A program made the position numbers and the translations under genes. 64,000 nucleotides of DNA from Sulfuricurvum sp. (lineage in GTDB: Bacteria; Campylobacterota; Campylobacteria; Campylobacterales; Sulfurimonadaceae): the NCBI GenBank assembly GCA_024637295.1, contig JAGXFL010000001.1, positions 190,215 to 254,214 on the forward strand, read 5' to 3'. Positions 37,415 through 45,864 of this stretch are shown piece by piece. The notes beneath the pieces were generated by a model. That model saw only the letters and a program-made list of their open reading frames with translations. It did not search any database and was not told the origin of the DNA. How positions within the stretch are numbered: the first letter of the stretch is position 1; every line of letters begins with the position of its first letter.

Positions 37415-39328
37415 TTAAAATGATGCTTTTAGGAGTGAATCGAGTTCTTTTACGTTATAGGTAGATGCAAAACACGAATTCTCTCCACATAGTAAATAAC
37501 CTGCAGTACTTTCATCTGCTTTGAACAAGACAAACGGATAACTTAATGGTTCGCATTGCTGGAGTAATGTTTTAGGGGCTTTTACAATACGGTCGCCTTT
37601 GAGATAGCGAACCGTTTGTTCGGTAAGTTTAGGATAATAGATGGGGCTTTTCATCAGTTTAATTGAAATGTATTCGAGACTTTTGAAAGCGAAATGGCGG
37701 TATTTTCCGTCAATAAGACTGCCCAGACTGAGCAATACATCGACCATGATGGCCATAGCGCTGGGATACGAGCCATCGTCAAGCTCGCAGACTGTCGGGA
37801 AAGCGCCACGGCTGAAATACCACTGTCCATTTGTGTAGAAGAGTTCCAGTGCTTTGTTACACAACTGTTGGGCTCGTATGAGATAGACTTCGTCAAAGGT
37901 AGATTCATAAGCGTGTATCAAGGTATCGCAAAGATAAGCATAATCTTCTAAAAATGCTTCGATTTTGGGTGTTTTGTGGATGAGTGTCGTGTGATACAGT
38001 ACGTCATCGATAAACATGGTCGAGAGCAGGGCATCTAAAGATGTGATGGCTTGTTTGATATAAGTAGGTACTTGCTTTCCTAAAACAAATAATGCTTTAA
38101 TCATCATTGCGTTCCATGCAACATTTATCTTACGGTCAATAAAGGGATAGAGACGAGGTGTGCGTAATTTTTTAGCTTCGAGCACAAAAGCATCAAACCA
38201 GATCGGACGTTCCAGTGTGGCAAGGGTGATGATACAGCTGCCTTCAAAATTTCCGCTAGGGGTAATTTTCAGTAACCCTACCGCTTCATTAATATCGCTG
38301 ACGTTTGCGTTTTGCAGTGTTTGAATGATTTCATCATAGGTATAGACAAAATATTTCCCTTCATGTCCCTCTGTATCCGCATCACTGGCGTTGTAAAACA
38401 AATTATCTTCCATCATAAAATTCATCATAAAATCGGCAGTCTCGGTCGCGGCTCTTAGATATAATAGATTGTTAAATTGGACAGATGCGAGTGTATACAG
38501 CTCACACAGTAGGGCATTATCGTAGGTCATTTTCTCAAAATGAGGTATTAACCACGTCTCCTCGGTACTGTAACGGCAAAATCCACCATCTATGAGGTCG
38601 TACATTCCCCCACGTGCCATACCATTAAGGGTTTGAGTAATGATATTTTTTCTTTGGGGATCCGATTCGAGTTGCTCAAGTTTCATAAGCGTTTTGAGAG
38701 TCGAAGTGTGCGGAAATTTAGGTGCTTTGGAAAATCCGCCGTTAACAGTGTCAAAATTATGTTCGGCTTGTTTGTTATATTGTATGATGATTTTTTCATC
38801 CAGTTTAGTAGCTTGGGTCGGGGTATCTTTGGGTTGCATAAAGCCCATGATCTCATCGGCATTTTGAAACAGCTTCTCATCGTTTTGTGCCACTTTATCG
38901 GCAACAATGGCGGTAAGTTCACTAAAGCCCATCATCCGTTCACGATTGTAGGGAGGCATATAGGTGGCGGCATAAAAGGGTTTGTTCTCCGGTGTACAGA
39001 AGATAGACAGTGGCCAACCGCCGCTACGACGGTTGAGCAGCATATGGAGTTCTTGAAAATGCTTATCGATGTCAGGACGCTCTTCACGGTCGACTTTGAT
39101 ACAGATGAGATGCTCATTGACAAATGCGGCGATCTCTTCGTTTTCAAAAACGTCGTGTTCCATCACATGACACCAATGGCAGCTGCTGTATCCTATGGAG
39201 ATAAAAATGGCTTTGTGTTCTCGTTTGGCTGTTTCAAATGCTTCATCACACCAAGGATACCAGTGAAATGGGTTGTCTTTGTGTTGTTGTAAGTAGGGTG
39301 AATCTTCGAGGGCTAAACGGTTGGACAT
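37415..39328 (-). CDS. DUF255 thioredoxin-domain protein (YyaL-like)
   Basis: About 637 residues; the start at 39328 is chosen because GGAG lies about 8 bases upstream. The N-terminal thioredoxin-like domain carries [13 protein letters not shown], the DUF255/Spermatogenesis-associated protein 20 signature, followed by DREERPDID. The rest is an (alpha/alpha)6 barrel like N-acylglucosamine epimerases ([17 protein letters not shown]). No reaction is firmly known for the family. It is divergent from the second SulP gene. Confidence 0.88.
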   Translation of the reverse strand: MSNRLALEDSPYLQQHKDNPFHWYPWCDEAFETAKREHKAIFISIGYSSCHWCHVMEHDVFENEEIAAFVNEHLICIKVDREERPDIDKHFQELHMLLNRRSGGWPLSIFCTPENKPFYAATYMPPYNRERMMGFSELTAIVADKVAQNDEKLFQNADEIMGFMQPKDTPTQATKLDEKIIIQYNKQAEHNFDTVNGGFSKAPKFPHTSTLKTLMKLEQLESDPQRKNIITQTLNGMARGGMYDLIDGGFCRYSTEETWLIPHFEKMTYDNALLCELYTLASVQFNNLLYLRAATETADFMMNFMMEDNLFYNASDADTEGHEGKYFVYTYDEIIQTLQNANVSDINEAVGLLKITPSGNFEGSCIITLATLERPIWFDAFVLEAKKLRTPRLYPFIDRKINVAWNAMMIKALFVLGKQVPTYIKQAITSLDALLSTMFIDDVLYHTTLIHKTPKIEAFLEDYAYLCDTLIHAYESTFDEVYLIRAQQLCNKALELFYTNGQWYFSRGAFPTVCELDDGSYPSAMAIMVDVLLSLGSLIDGKYRHFAFKSLEYISIKLMKSPIYYPKLTEQTVRYLKGDRIVKAPKTLLQQCEPLSYPFVLFKADESTAGYLLCGENSCFASTYNVKELDSLLKASF

Positions 39329-39432
39329 AGGTGGCTCCATAAAAATATGGCATAGTGTAGCATTTGAGGCTATAAGAGAGCTGAAATAGTAAAGGTGCTA
39401 GACTTTATCCATCAAACCAAAAGGAGAGATGG

Positions 39433-41097
39433 GTGTTACGATCTTTACATGATACCTTGCAACCGCGCATCGTTTCGTATTATAAAAAACACGGGTTTTC
39501 TAAAGAGGACTTTTATGCTGATGCCCTTGCAGGTTTGGTAGTGGCTATTGTTGCATTACCCTTGGCTATGGCCATTGCCATCGCTTCGAATCTTCCGCCC
39601 GAGCGAGGCCTTTTTACGGCAATTGTAGCTGGATTTGTGATTTCTGCACATGGAGGGAGCCGTTATCAAATCGGTGGTCCAACTGCCGCCTTTATTGTGA
39701 CGGTAGCCATGGTCGCTATGAAGCATGGATATGAGGGGTTGGTGCTCTCCACGATTATGGCGGGTGGGATATTGATGATAATGGCGTCAGTACGAGCAGG
39801 GGAATTGATTAAATTTATCCCATATCCAGTGATCGTTGGGTTTACGTCGGGAATCGCATTATTGATTGCTTTTTCTCAGATACGTGATCTATTCGGGCTT
39901 TCGATCACGACTATTCCTCCTGATTTTATCCACAAACTTTTTGTTTATCTCAGTCACATCAATGAGACCAATTTTTATGCAGTTGCCGTAGCGGTAGGGT
40001 CACTGGCTATTATGATCGTTACAAATAAATTTATCCCAAAAATTCCAGGACCTATTATTGTGGTGAGTGTATCTGCTTTGGCAGTATGGGGGTTGAACCT
40101 CCCTGTGGAAACCATCCAAAGTCGTTTCGGCACTATTCCGACAACATTACCTGCACCGACATGGCCTGATATCACGTTTGAAAAATTACGCCTTTTACTT
40201 CCTGATGCGATTACGATTGCGACACTAGCTGCCATCGAGTCGCTCCTTTCTGCTGTTGTAGCTGATGGGATGACTGGAACAAAACATAAATCCAATGCTG
40301 AACTTTTAGGGCAGGGTATCGCCAACATCGCATCAGGTATTTTTGGAGGCTTACCGGCTACCGGTGCAATCGCTCGAACTGCAATCAATATCAAATCAGG
40401 GGCTAGGACACCTGTTGCCGGAATCATGCACGCATTTTGGCTATTTATATTTATGTTTTTTTTCGCCTCATTGATTGTGAAAGTCCCATTGGCTGCATTA
40501 GCCGCTATTTTGTTGATGGTGGCGTGGAATATGTCGGAGATCAAACATATTCGTGAAATCATGGTTGCTCCAAAAAGTGATCTGATGGTATTGCTAGTTA
40601 CATTTTTATTGACTGTGTTGGTAGATTTGAATTTTGCAATACAAGCGGGGATCGCACTGGCATCTATTTTGTTTATCGATCAGATGATGAAATCGACTAA
40701 AATCACCATTGTCGATTCCGAAGAAGACGATCCTGATTCGATACACAATAAATCGATTCCACAAGGGGTCGATGTCTATGAGATACAAGGTCCTTTATTT
40801 TTTGGAGTCGCCGAAAAACTACTTGATACGCTTTTGTTGTTTGATAAACCTTCACATGTTTTTATATTGCGTATGAGGCATGTTCCATTGATTGATGCGG
40901 CAGGATTGCATGCCATTGAGATACTGTATGAACGTCTGAACAGCAGAAATACGGTGTTGATATTATCAGGGGTAAATGGACACGTGCGAAGATTTTTAAA
41001 ACAGAGCCATATCGATCAAAAAATTGGAGAGGATAAGATTGTAGATCATATTGACAGAGCGTTAGCTATAGCAAGTACTATTGTTAACAGAGTATAA
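39433..41097 (+). CDS. SulP family inorganic anion transporter with STAS domain
   Basis: 554 residues; GTG start with AAGGAGAG about 6 bases upstream. A SulP core of about 12 TM helices (PLAMAIAIASNLPPERGLF, GGLPATGAIARTAINI) and a C-terminal STAS domain (about 440-545, FGVAEKLLDTL and PLIDAAGLHAIEILYE). This is the common YchM/DauA-like layout, without the cNMP domain of the other SulP gene 3 kb away. It could carry sulfate, dicarboxylates or bicarbonate; the nearby sulfur-oxidation genes make sulfate plausible. Confidence 0.92.
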   Translation: MLRSLHDTLQPRIVSYYKKHGFSKEDFYADALAGLVVAIVALPLAMAIAIASNLPPERGLFTAIVAGFVISAHGGSRYQIGGPTAAFIVTVAMVAMKHGYEGLVLSTIMAGGILMIMASVRAGELIKFIPYPVIVGFTSGIALLIAFSQIRDLFGLSITTIPPDFIHKLFVYLSHINETNFYAVAVAVGSLAIMIVTNKFIPKIPGPIIVVSVSALAVWGLNLPVETIQSRFGTIPTTLPAPTWPDITFEKLRLLLPDAITIATLAAIESLLSAVVADGMTGTKHKSNAELLGQGIANIASGIFGGLPATGAIARTAINIKSGARTPVAGIMHAFWLFIFMFFFASLIVKVPLAALAAILLMVAWNMSEIKHIREIMVAPKSDLMVLLVTFLLTVLVDLNFAIQAGIALASILFIDQMMKSTKITIVDSEEDDPDSIHNKSIPQGVDVYEIQGPLFFGVAEKLLDTLLLFDKPSHVFILRMRHVPLIDAAGLHAIEILYERLNSRNTVLILSGVNGHVRRFLKQSHIDQKIGEDKIVDHIDRALAIASTIVNRV

Positions 41098-41136
41098 ATA
41101 TTCTTTGTTTCTACTGTAAATAAACTATTTTTAATA

Positions 41137-41142
41137 TATACT
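41137..41142 (+). promoter_or_regulatory. possible -10 box of the Hvf-like operon
   Basis: TATACT lies 33 bases before the peptide start in a very AT-rich 78-base gap. No -35 is evident, and the alternative sigma factors known to drive such operons elsewhere cannot be excluded. Confidence 0.3.
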
Positions 41143-41175
41143 GCTTACTGAAATAATATGTTAAAAGGAGTTAAA

Positions 41176-41421
41176 ATGACAAAAAATGAAATCGCAGCAC
41201 TTGTACTGGGTGCGTCTTTGATGAGTGCTCCAATGGCAATGGCGAATGAAGCAGCTGCAAAATGCGGTGCAGGGAAATGTGGTTCTAAGATGAAAGCATC
41301 GGAAGCAAAAGAAAAAGTAGCTGATGCAAAAGCGAGCGATGCTAAATGCGGTGCCAATAAGATGAAGGCACCAGAATCAAAAGAAAAAGCAGCCGATGCA
41401 AAATGCGGTAGTAAAAAGTAA
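41176..41421 (+). CDS. hvfA: HvfA-like exported precursor peptide (cysteine KCG repeats)
   Basis: The start at 41176 is chosen because AAAAGGAG lies just upstream; the in-frame ATG at 41158 would place that site inside the gene. The 81-residue product has a signal peptide (cut likely after AMA) and a low-complexity Lys/Ala tail with exactly four Cys, each in KCG (one as AGKCG). The tail contains a two-fold repeat of KCG, KMKA, E, KEK and ADAK. Precursors of this kind are modified on Cys-Gly by MNIO enzymes to oxazolone/thioamide or thiooxazole groups that bind copper. The modifying enzyme is encoded 12 bases downstream. Confidence 0.78.
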   Translation: MTKNEIAALVLGASLMSAPMAMANEAAAKCGAGKCGSKMKASEAKEKVADAKASDAKCGANKMKAPESKEKAADAKCGSKK

Positions 41422-41433
41422 GGGCAGCTGGGG

Positions 41434-42255
41434 ATGAATACTTTTCACGGATGCGGTCTAGGTTTACGTCGGGAATTTTTGGAAGACTTTATCAGTTTAA
41501 AAAAAAAGCCCGATTGGATCGAAATCACTCCTGAAAATTGGATATTCACCCCACACCGTTATCGTGAGAGTTTTGAGCAGATTATGGGATCATTGCCTGT
41601 AGTCGCTCATGGTGTCTCACTCTCTATTGGTTCACCAGAGCCGATCGACAAAAGTTTTTTAAAAGAGATAAAAGCTTTTTTGGATCGATATAAGATTGAA
41701 CACTATTCGGAACATTTGAGTTTTTCATCATTGGGTGGGGTACAGACATATGAATTGCTCCCATTGCCGATGACACGTTCGATGGTGATGCATATCGGAG
41801 ATAAGATCAAGCGGGTGCAGGATTTTTTACAACGTCCGTTGATCTTGGAAAATGCGAGTTATTATCTGGCGCCGTACAATGAGATGCATGAAGTGGATTT
41901 TATTAATGAAATAGTGCAATACGCTGATACGAAACTCCTGTTGGATGTGAATAATGTCTACGTAAACGGGACCAATCATGGATTTGATCCGGATGATTAT
42001 ATCCGCCAAATACCACCTTCACGTGTTGCGTACATGCACATTGCAGGACATCTTGAATACCCTGATGAGGTTTTGCTACTGGATACTCATGGTGAAGCCA
42101 TATGTAAAAAAGTATGGAAGCTGTTAGACAGAACACTTAAAAAAATAAACGTACCTGTAATGATTGAACGTGACAACAATATCCCGCCATTAAAAGAGCT
42201 GATGCAAGAGTATAAAAAACTCTCCAAGATCGTTGCCAAAAGAGGTACAAAATGA
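41434..42255 (+). CDS. hvfB: DUF692 multinuclear non-heme iron oxidase (MNIO), HvfB/BufB-like
   Basis: 273 residues, TIM-barrel DUF692 family. The expected metal ligands are visible in order: EITPENW, VAHGVSLSIG, HYSEHLSFS, ILENASYY, LLLDVNNVYVN, MHIAGH, LLDTHG, and VMIERDNN. Family enzymes (MbnB, TglH, HvfB, BufB) use two or three irons and O2 to rearrange peptide cysteines. A GGGG site precedes the ATG. It overlaps hvfC by 4 bases (ATGA), so the two proteins are made in step and probably form a complex, as in MbnBC. Confidence 0.92.
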   Translation: MNTFHGCGLGLRREFLEDFISLKKKPDWIEITPENWIFTPHRYRESFEQIMGSLPVVAHGVSLSIGSPEPIDKSFLKEIKAFLDRYKIEHYSEHLSFSSLGGVQTYELLPLPMTRSMVMHIGDKIKRVQDFLQRPLILENASYYLAPYNEMHEVDFINEIVQYADTKLLLDVNNVYVNGTNHGFDPDDYIRQIPPSRVAYMHIAGHLEYPDEVLLLDTHGEAICKKVWKLLDRTLKKINVPVMIERDNNIPPLKELMQEYKKLSKIVAKRGTK

Positions 42256-42950
42256 AAACAGAGACCGCGGTAATGAAGCGTTTTGTACAGATCATTCAAA
42301 ATGACGAAGCCCTGAGTAATCCTTTTCGAAACCGATTGCAGGTGTATCGTGATATGGTCCATTTTAGATTTGTGGAGACCATAGAAAATATCTATCCCAT
42401 ATTATGCAAAAAATTGGGTCCACAACTGGTGCATGAATTGATTCGCGAATTTATTGCAAAAGGAGCAAAAAATCCATTTATCGTAAAGATGTCTCAAGAG
42501 TTTGGAGATTTTTTGCGCCATAATCCCAAGACAAAAGGGTATGGCTTTTTAGAAGACTTATTGTGGTTTGAATACAGCGAATTGGATCTCTTGAACAGAG
42601 ATTTTAACGAGGTTAAAGCAGGATTTGATTGGAATACACACTACATACTCTCATCCTCTTCATTGATACGAAATCTAAGCTATAAAGTATATACAGGTGA
42701 GTTTGAATCGCCCTGCATTGCATCGCTTATCCTTTATTATAATTTTGATGAGAAACGTGTTTATTTTGAAGAGATAACCCCTTTTGCGCAACAACTCATC
42801 GAACAGTTACAAAGTATGACTCTCGAAGGTGCTGTGAGTGTATTGGCGCAGATGTATGAACTGGATACTAAGGTATTGCGTGAAAGTGTTGAAACATTAG
42901 TCAAAAAGTGGTGTAATCAACGGATTTTAATCAAATTAACGGAGGTGTAA
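42252..42950 (+). CDS. hvfC: DUF2063-type partner protein, HvfC/BufC-like
   Basis: 232 residues. The N-terminal third (RLQVYRDMVHFRFVETIENIYPIL, then RHNPKTKGYGFLEDLLWFEYSEL) has the DUF2063 pattern. The domain is annotated as putative DNA-binding, but in characterised loci its relatives recognise the precursor peptide and bring it to the MNIO enzyme. The context (overlap with hvfB, 1 base before the DoxX gene) supports that role here. No DNA-binding motif is apparent. Confidence 0.8.
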   Translation: MKTETAVMKRFVQIIQNDEALSNPFRNRLQVYRDMVHFRFVETIENIYPILCKKLGPQLVHELIREFIAKGAKNPFIVKMSQEFGDFLRHNPKTKGYGFLEDLLWFEYSELDLLNRDFNEVKAGFDWNTHYILSSSSLIRNLSYKVYTGEFESPCIASLILYYNFDEKRVYFEEITPFAQQLIEQLQSMTLEGAVSVLAQMYELDTKVLRESVETLVKKWCNQRILIKLTEV

Positions 42951-42951
42951 G

Positions 42952-43383
42952 ATGTATCCATTAAAAGAAAAAATAGAAACGCTACTGAACAAAGGACAAG
43001 ATGTTTCATTGTTGTTTTTGCGTTTAGTTTTAGCGTATGGCTTTTATGAGCCTGCAATCACTAAATGGTCCGATATCGGTGCAGTAGCAATATGGTTCGG
43101 TGAAGATCTAGGGATCCCTTTCCCACTGTTAAATGCTTATATGGCTGCATCCACGGAGATGGTAGGAGTCGTATTAATGGTGTTGGGGCTTGGTGTGCGT
43201 TTTATTGCCTTGCCGATGATGGTGGTCATGGTAGTTGCTATTGCTACAGTGCATCTGGCGCACGGGTTTTCATCGGGGAATAATGGATTTGAGATCCCTT
43301 TGTACTATTTTTTAATGCTATTTACGCTGGCCACTCATGGCGGGGGAGTATTCGGGATGGATTATTTTTTTAAAAAATTATAA
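42952..43383 (+). CDS. hvfD: DoxX family membrane protein, HvfD-like
   Basis: 143 residues with four hydrophobic helices (about 17-35, 57-78, 80-101, 112-132) and the DoxX pattern of FLRLVLAYGFYEPAITKW and ALPMMVVMVVAIATVHLAHG. GGAGGT precedes the start by 5 bases. DoxX proteins accompany many MNIO/RiPP loci and may move electrons or help export or redox of the product; the reaction is unknown. It closes the four-gene operon. Confidence 0.82.
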   Translation: MYPLKEKIETLLNKGQDVSLLFLRLVLAYGFYEPAITKWSDIGAVAIWFGEDLGIPFPLLNAYMAASTEMVGVVLMVLGLGVRFIALPMMVVMVVAIATVHLAHGFSSGNNGFEIPLYYFLMLFTLATHGGGVFGMDYFFKKL

Positions 43384-43388
43384 GAACC

Positions 43389-43442
43389 ATTAACATTGTT
43401 AATCATTGATTTCCTTTTTCTTACAATAAGATATGCTAAAAT
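43389..43442 (+). promoter_or_regulatory. 15-bp palindrome and extended -10 box upstream of dsbD
   Basis: ATTAACA-T-TGTTAAT (43389-43403) is a perfect inverted repeat, operator-like. TGCTAAAAT (43434-43442) is an extended -10 box 34 bases before dsbD. The palindrome lies about 30 bases upstream of that -10, where an activator would bind. It could also be a hairpin ending the Hvf operon. Confidence 0.5.
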
Positions 43443-43475
43443 AGTGCATAGTTAAGTAATTAAAAGGTTCTAAAA

Positions 43476-45311
43476 ATGCGGATTATATTTTTAATGTTTT
43501 TTTCTCTGTCTCTTTTCGGGTTCGGTTTTCTTCAGCCTGATGAGGCATTCAAGCCAAGAATCAGTCAAATCAATAAAGATACGATAGGTATTGATATCGA
43601 TCTTGGAGAGAATATCTATCTTTATAAAAGTAAACTCAAAGTCGAAGATGCCAATCTAAAGGATGGTATAGACTTTAAGTCTGTAAAAATGGGTGAGTCC
43701 GTCGATCATGACGGTGAACAGGTCTTTTTTTCTTCCCCTAAAATTCGTATTCAACTGTTGAAGAAAAGTGTTCTAAATGGGGATCATAAAGTCAAAGTTA
43801 ACCTTAGTTATCAAGGGTGTTCATCGGCAGGTTTGTGTTATGAGCCTATGGATACGACGTTGGAGATATCCGTTGATACGGATCAATTGGATGGCGTTAA
43901 AACGGCTGAACCTTCCGTGATCAAAGCAGATGCGGTTGAGGTAAAAGAAAAAAAACCAATTGTTGTCGATGAACAAAATAAGATCGAAGAACCTATTGAT
44001 GCACAAAACGTTTCTGAAACCGATCAGATTGCCAGTGTTATTCAAGGTGGGAGTATTTGGCTGATAATTATCAGCTTTTTTGGATTTGGATTGTTGCTTT
44101 CTCTAACCCCATGTGTCTTTCCTATGATCCCTATTATTTCTTCTGTGATTCTAGCGCAAGGCGAGGGTGTTGGCACTAAAAAAGCATTTTGGCTTTCACT
44201 TGTATACGTGTTGTCAATGGCGGTTGCCTATACGATTGCAGGAGTATTAGCTGGGCTCTTTGGCGCTAATTTGCAAGCAGCCTTTCAAACACCATGGATT
44301 ATTACGGTTTTTGCCCTTATTTTTGTAGCATTGTCTCTCTCTATGTTTGATCTATATGAGCTTCAGATTCCAAACTTTATTCAATCACGGATCTCTAAAT
44401 TTGGAGGAAAGCGTAGCGGTGTTATCGGTATCGCGATTATGGGATTTTTGTCTGCACTGATTGTTGGACCGTGTGTTGCAGCACCGCTAGCAGGAGCTTT
44501 GATTTATATTGGTCAAACAGGTGATGCTCTACTTGGAGGTATTGCACTCTTTATGCTTAGTATTGGAATGGGTGTTCCATTGCTTATCGTAGGGACTACA
44601 TCGGGTAAATTTATGCCGAAGCCTGGCATGTGGATGGATGTCATTAAAGCGATTTTTGGGGTGATGCTGCTTGGTATCGCTATTTGGATGATTGGGCGTG
44701 TATTGGATGAAAACACTACGTTGTTACTGTGGGGGGGCTTGGCAATATTTGTTGCGATTAATATGAATACGCTAGAACCATTAGGTATACATCCCCCTTG
44801 GAGCTCACGTGCTAATGTGAAAGCGCTAGGCTTTATGATACTGCTGTATGGAATGTCATTGCTTGTAGGGGGAATGGCAGGTGCTAAAAATATTTTACAT
44901 CCGCTTGATCCTTTTGTGGCTAAAAGTCAAGTTACTTCAGTTGCAGTGACAGCACATAAAACATTTGAAAAAATTACGTCAATTGAAGAATTAGATGCCA
45001 TTTTGGTAGAAAATAAAGGCAAAAAGATAATGGTCGATTTTTATGCCGACTGGTGCACGTCGTGTAAAGAGTTTGAAGCTAAAACGTTTAGCGATCCAGC
45101 TGTACGTGCAGAAATGGATAAATTGGTTTTTGTCCAAGTCGACGTAACGGCCAATGATGCCGCATCAAAAGCATTTACGAAAAAATACGGTATTTTCGGT
45201 CCCCCTGCCATTTTGTTTTTCGATGAAAATGGCAATTTGAACAATAATGAAACAATTGTGGGATTTAAAGAGCCGCAAGAATTCTTAGATCATCTAAGAG
45301 GATTGAAATAA
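43476..45311 (+). CDS. dsbD: thiol:disulfide interchange protein DsbD
   Basis: 611 residues in the classical three-part plan: signal peptide, N-terminal periplasmic domain with GCSSAGLCYEPMD (paired Cys), a central membrane domain of eight TM helices with LTPCVFPMIPI and IVGPCVAAPLAG (the electron-carrying Cys pair), and a C-terminal thioredoxin domain with DWCTSCKEFE. It moves electrons from cytoplasmic thioredoxin to periplasmic thiols. It follows the Hvf-like operon by 92 bases on the same strand. Confidence 0.94.
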   Translation: MRIIFLMFFSLSLFGFGFLQPDEAFKPRISQINKDTIGIDIDLGENIYLYKSKLKVEDANLKDGIDFKSVKMGESVDHDGEQVFFSSPKIRIQLLKKSVLNGDHKVKVNLSYQGCSSAGLCYEPMDTTLEISVDTDQLDGVKTAEPSVIKADAVEVKEKKPIVVDEQNKIEEPIDAQNVSETDQIASVIQGGSIWLIIISFFGFGLLLSLTPCVFPMIPIISSVILAQGEGVGTKKAFWLSLVYVLSMAVAYTIAGVLAGLFGANLQAAFQTPWIITVFALIFVALSLSMFDLYELQIPNFIQSRISKFGGKRSGVIGIAIMGFLSALIVGPCVAAPLAGALIYIGQTGDALLGGIALFMLSIGMGVPLLIVGTTSGKFMPKPGMWMDVIKAIFGVMLLGIAIWMIGRVLDENTTLLLWGGLAIFVAINMNTLEPLGIHPPWSSRANVKALGFMILLYGMSLLVGGMAGAKNILHPLDPFVAKSQVTSVAVTAHKTFEKITSIEELDAILVENKGKKIMVDFYADWCTSCKEFEAKTFSDPAVRAEMDKLVFVQVDVTANDAASKAFTKKYGIFGPPAILFFDENGNLNNNETIVGFKEPQEFLDHLRGLK

Positions 45312-45333
45312 TCAATTGGTGCGCTAAGTACGA

Positions 45334-45864
45334 TTACATTTTCTCTTCAACCAATTTTTCTAAAATATACAACTGCATGTTTTTATGCGGTATCTCTTTA
45401 TCAAGCGCATCTGCATAGATCATTGCCACTTCTTTGGCATGACGATCGTAATCAAAATGGGGGAAATGGTTTTCCCAGCCTCTTTTAACAATCTTCATAG
45501 CAACGGTATCGATTAAATACTCTTTAAAAATGGCATACGTAGCAAAAAACATCCCGGTAAACAATATGGCCATTATCATCAGTAGATGGCAATCTAGTTT
45601 TGCGAGTTTTGCATGGAATAAAATAGCCGGTGTAACAATAATTAAGTGCCATAACACAATGAACACAATATAGCTTTTTCCGACACTCATACGAAATCCT
45701 GGAACGTTGCCTTCAAGTTTTAATCCATCTTGGTACATCTTATTAGTATGCAGCAGTTCACGCAATAGCATCGGTGAGTCACTGAGGGTAAATATATAGG
45801 GAAGTATTGTTTCTTGCATAAAAGTAGTGATGCTATTATTGATCCAAGACGTGATTCTAAGCAT
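45334..45864 (-). CDS. two-TM membrane protein, unknown function
   Basis: 176 residues with two hydrophobic helices (about 70-85 and 95-115) and polar N- and C-terminal domains. No family is recognised. It overlaps the end of lpxB by 8 bases on the same strand, so it probably belongs to an envelope operon with lpxB and the upstream cytochrome. Confidence 0.6.
   Translation of the reverse strand: MLRITSWINNSITTFMQETILPYIFTLSDSPMLLRELLHTNKMYQDGLKLEGNVPGFRMSVGKSYIVFIVLWHLIIVTPAILFHAKLAKLDCHLLMIMAILFTGMFFATYAIFKEYLIDTVAMKIVKRGWENHFPHFDYDRHAKEVAMIYADALDKEIPHKNMQLYILEKLVEEKM

Noticed and set aside
38633-39292. 219-residue antisense frame opposite the DUF255 gene
   Set aside because: The sense gene carries the SCHWCHVME signature over the same region; the antisense product has no recognised domain.
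41158-41175. Upstream in-frame ATG as the start of the HvfA-like peptide
   Set aside because: It would put the AAAAGGAG ribosome site inside the coding region and spoil the signal peptide start.
42252-42950. HvfC-like protein as a transcription factor
   Set aside because: The DUF2063 label of putative DNA-binding is not supported by any helix-turn-helix here; operon context fits an MNIO partner.
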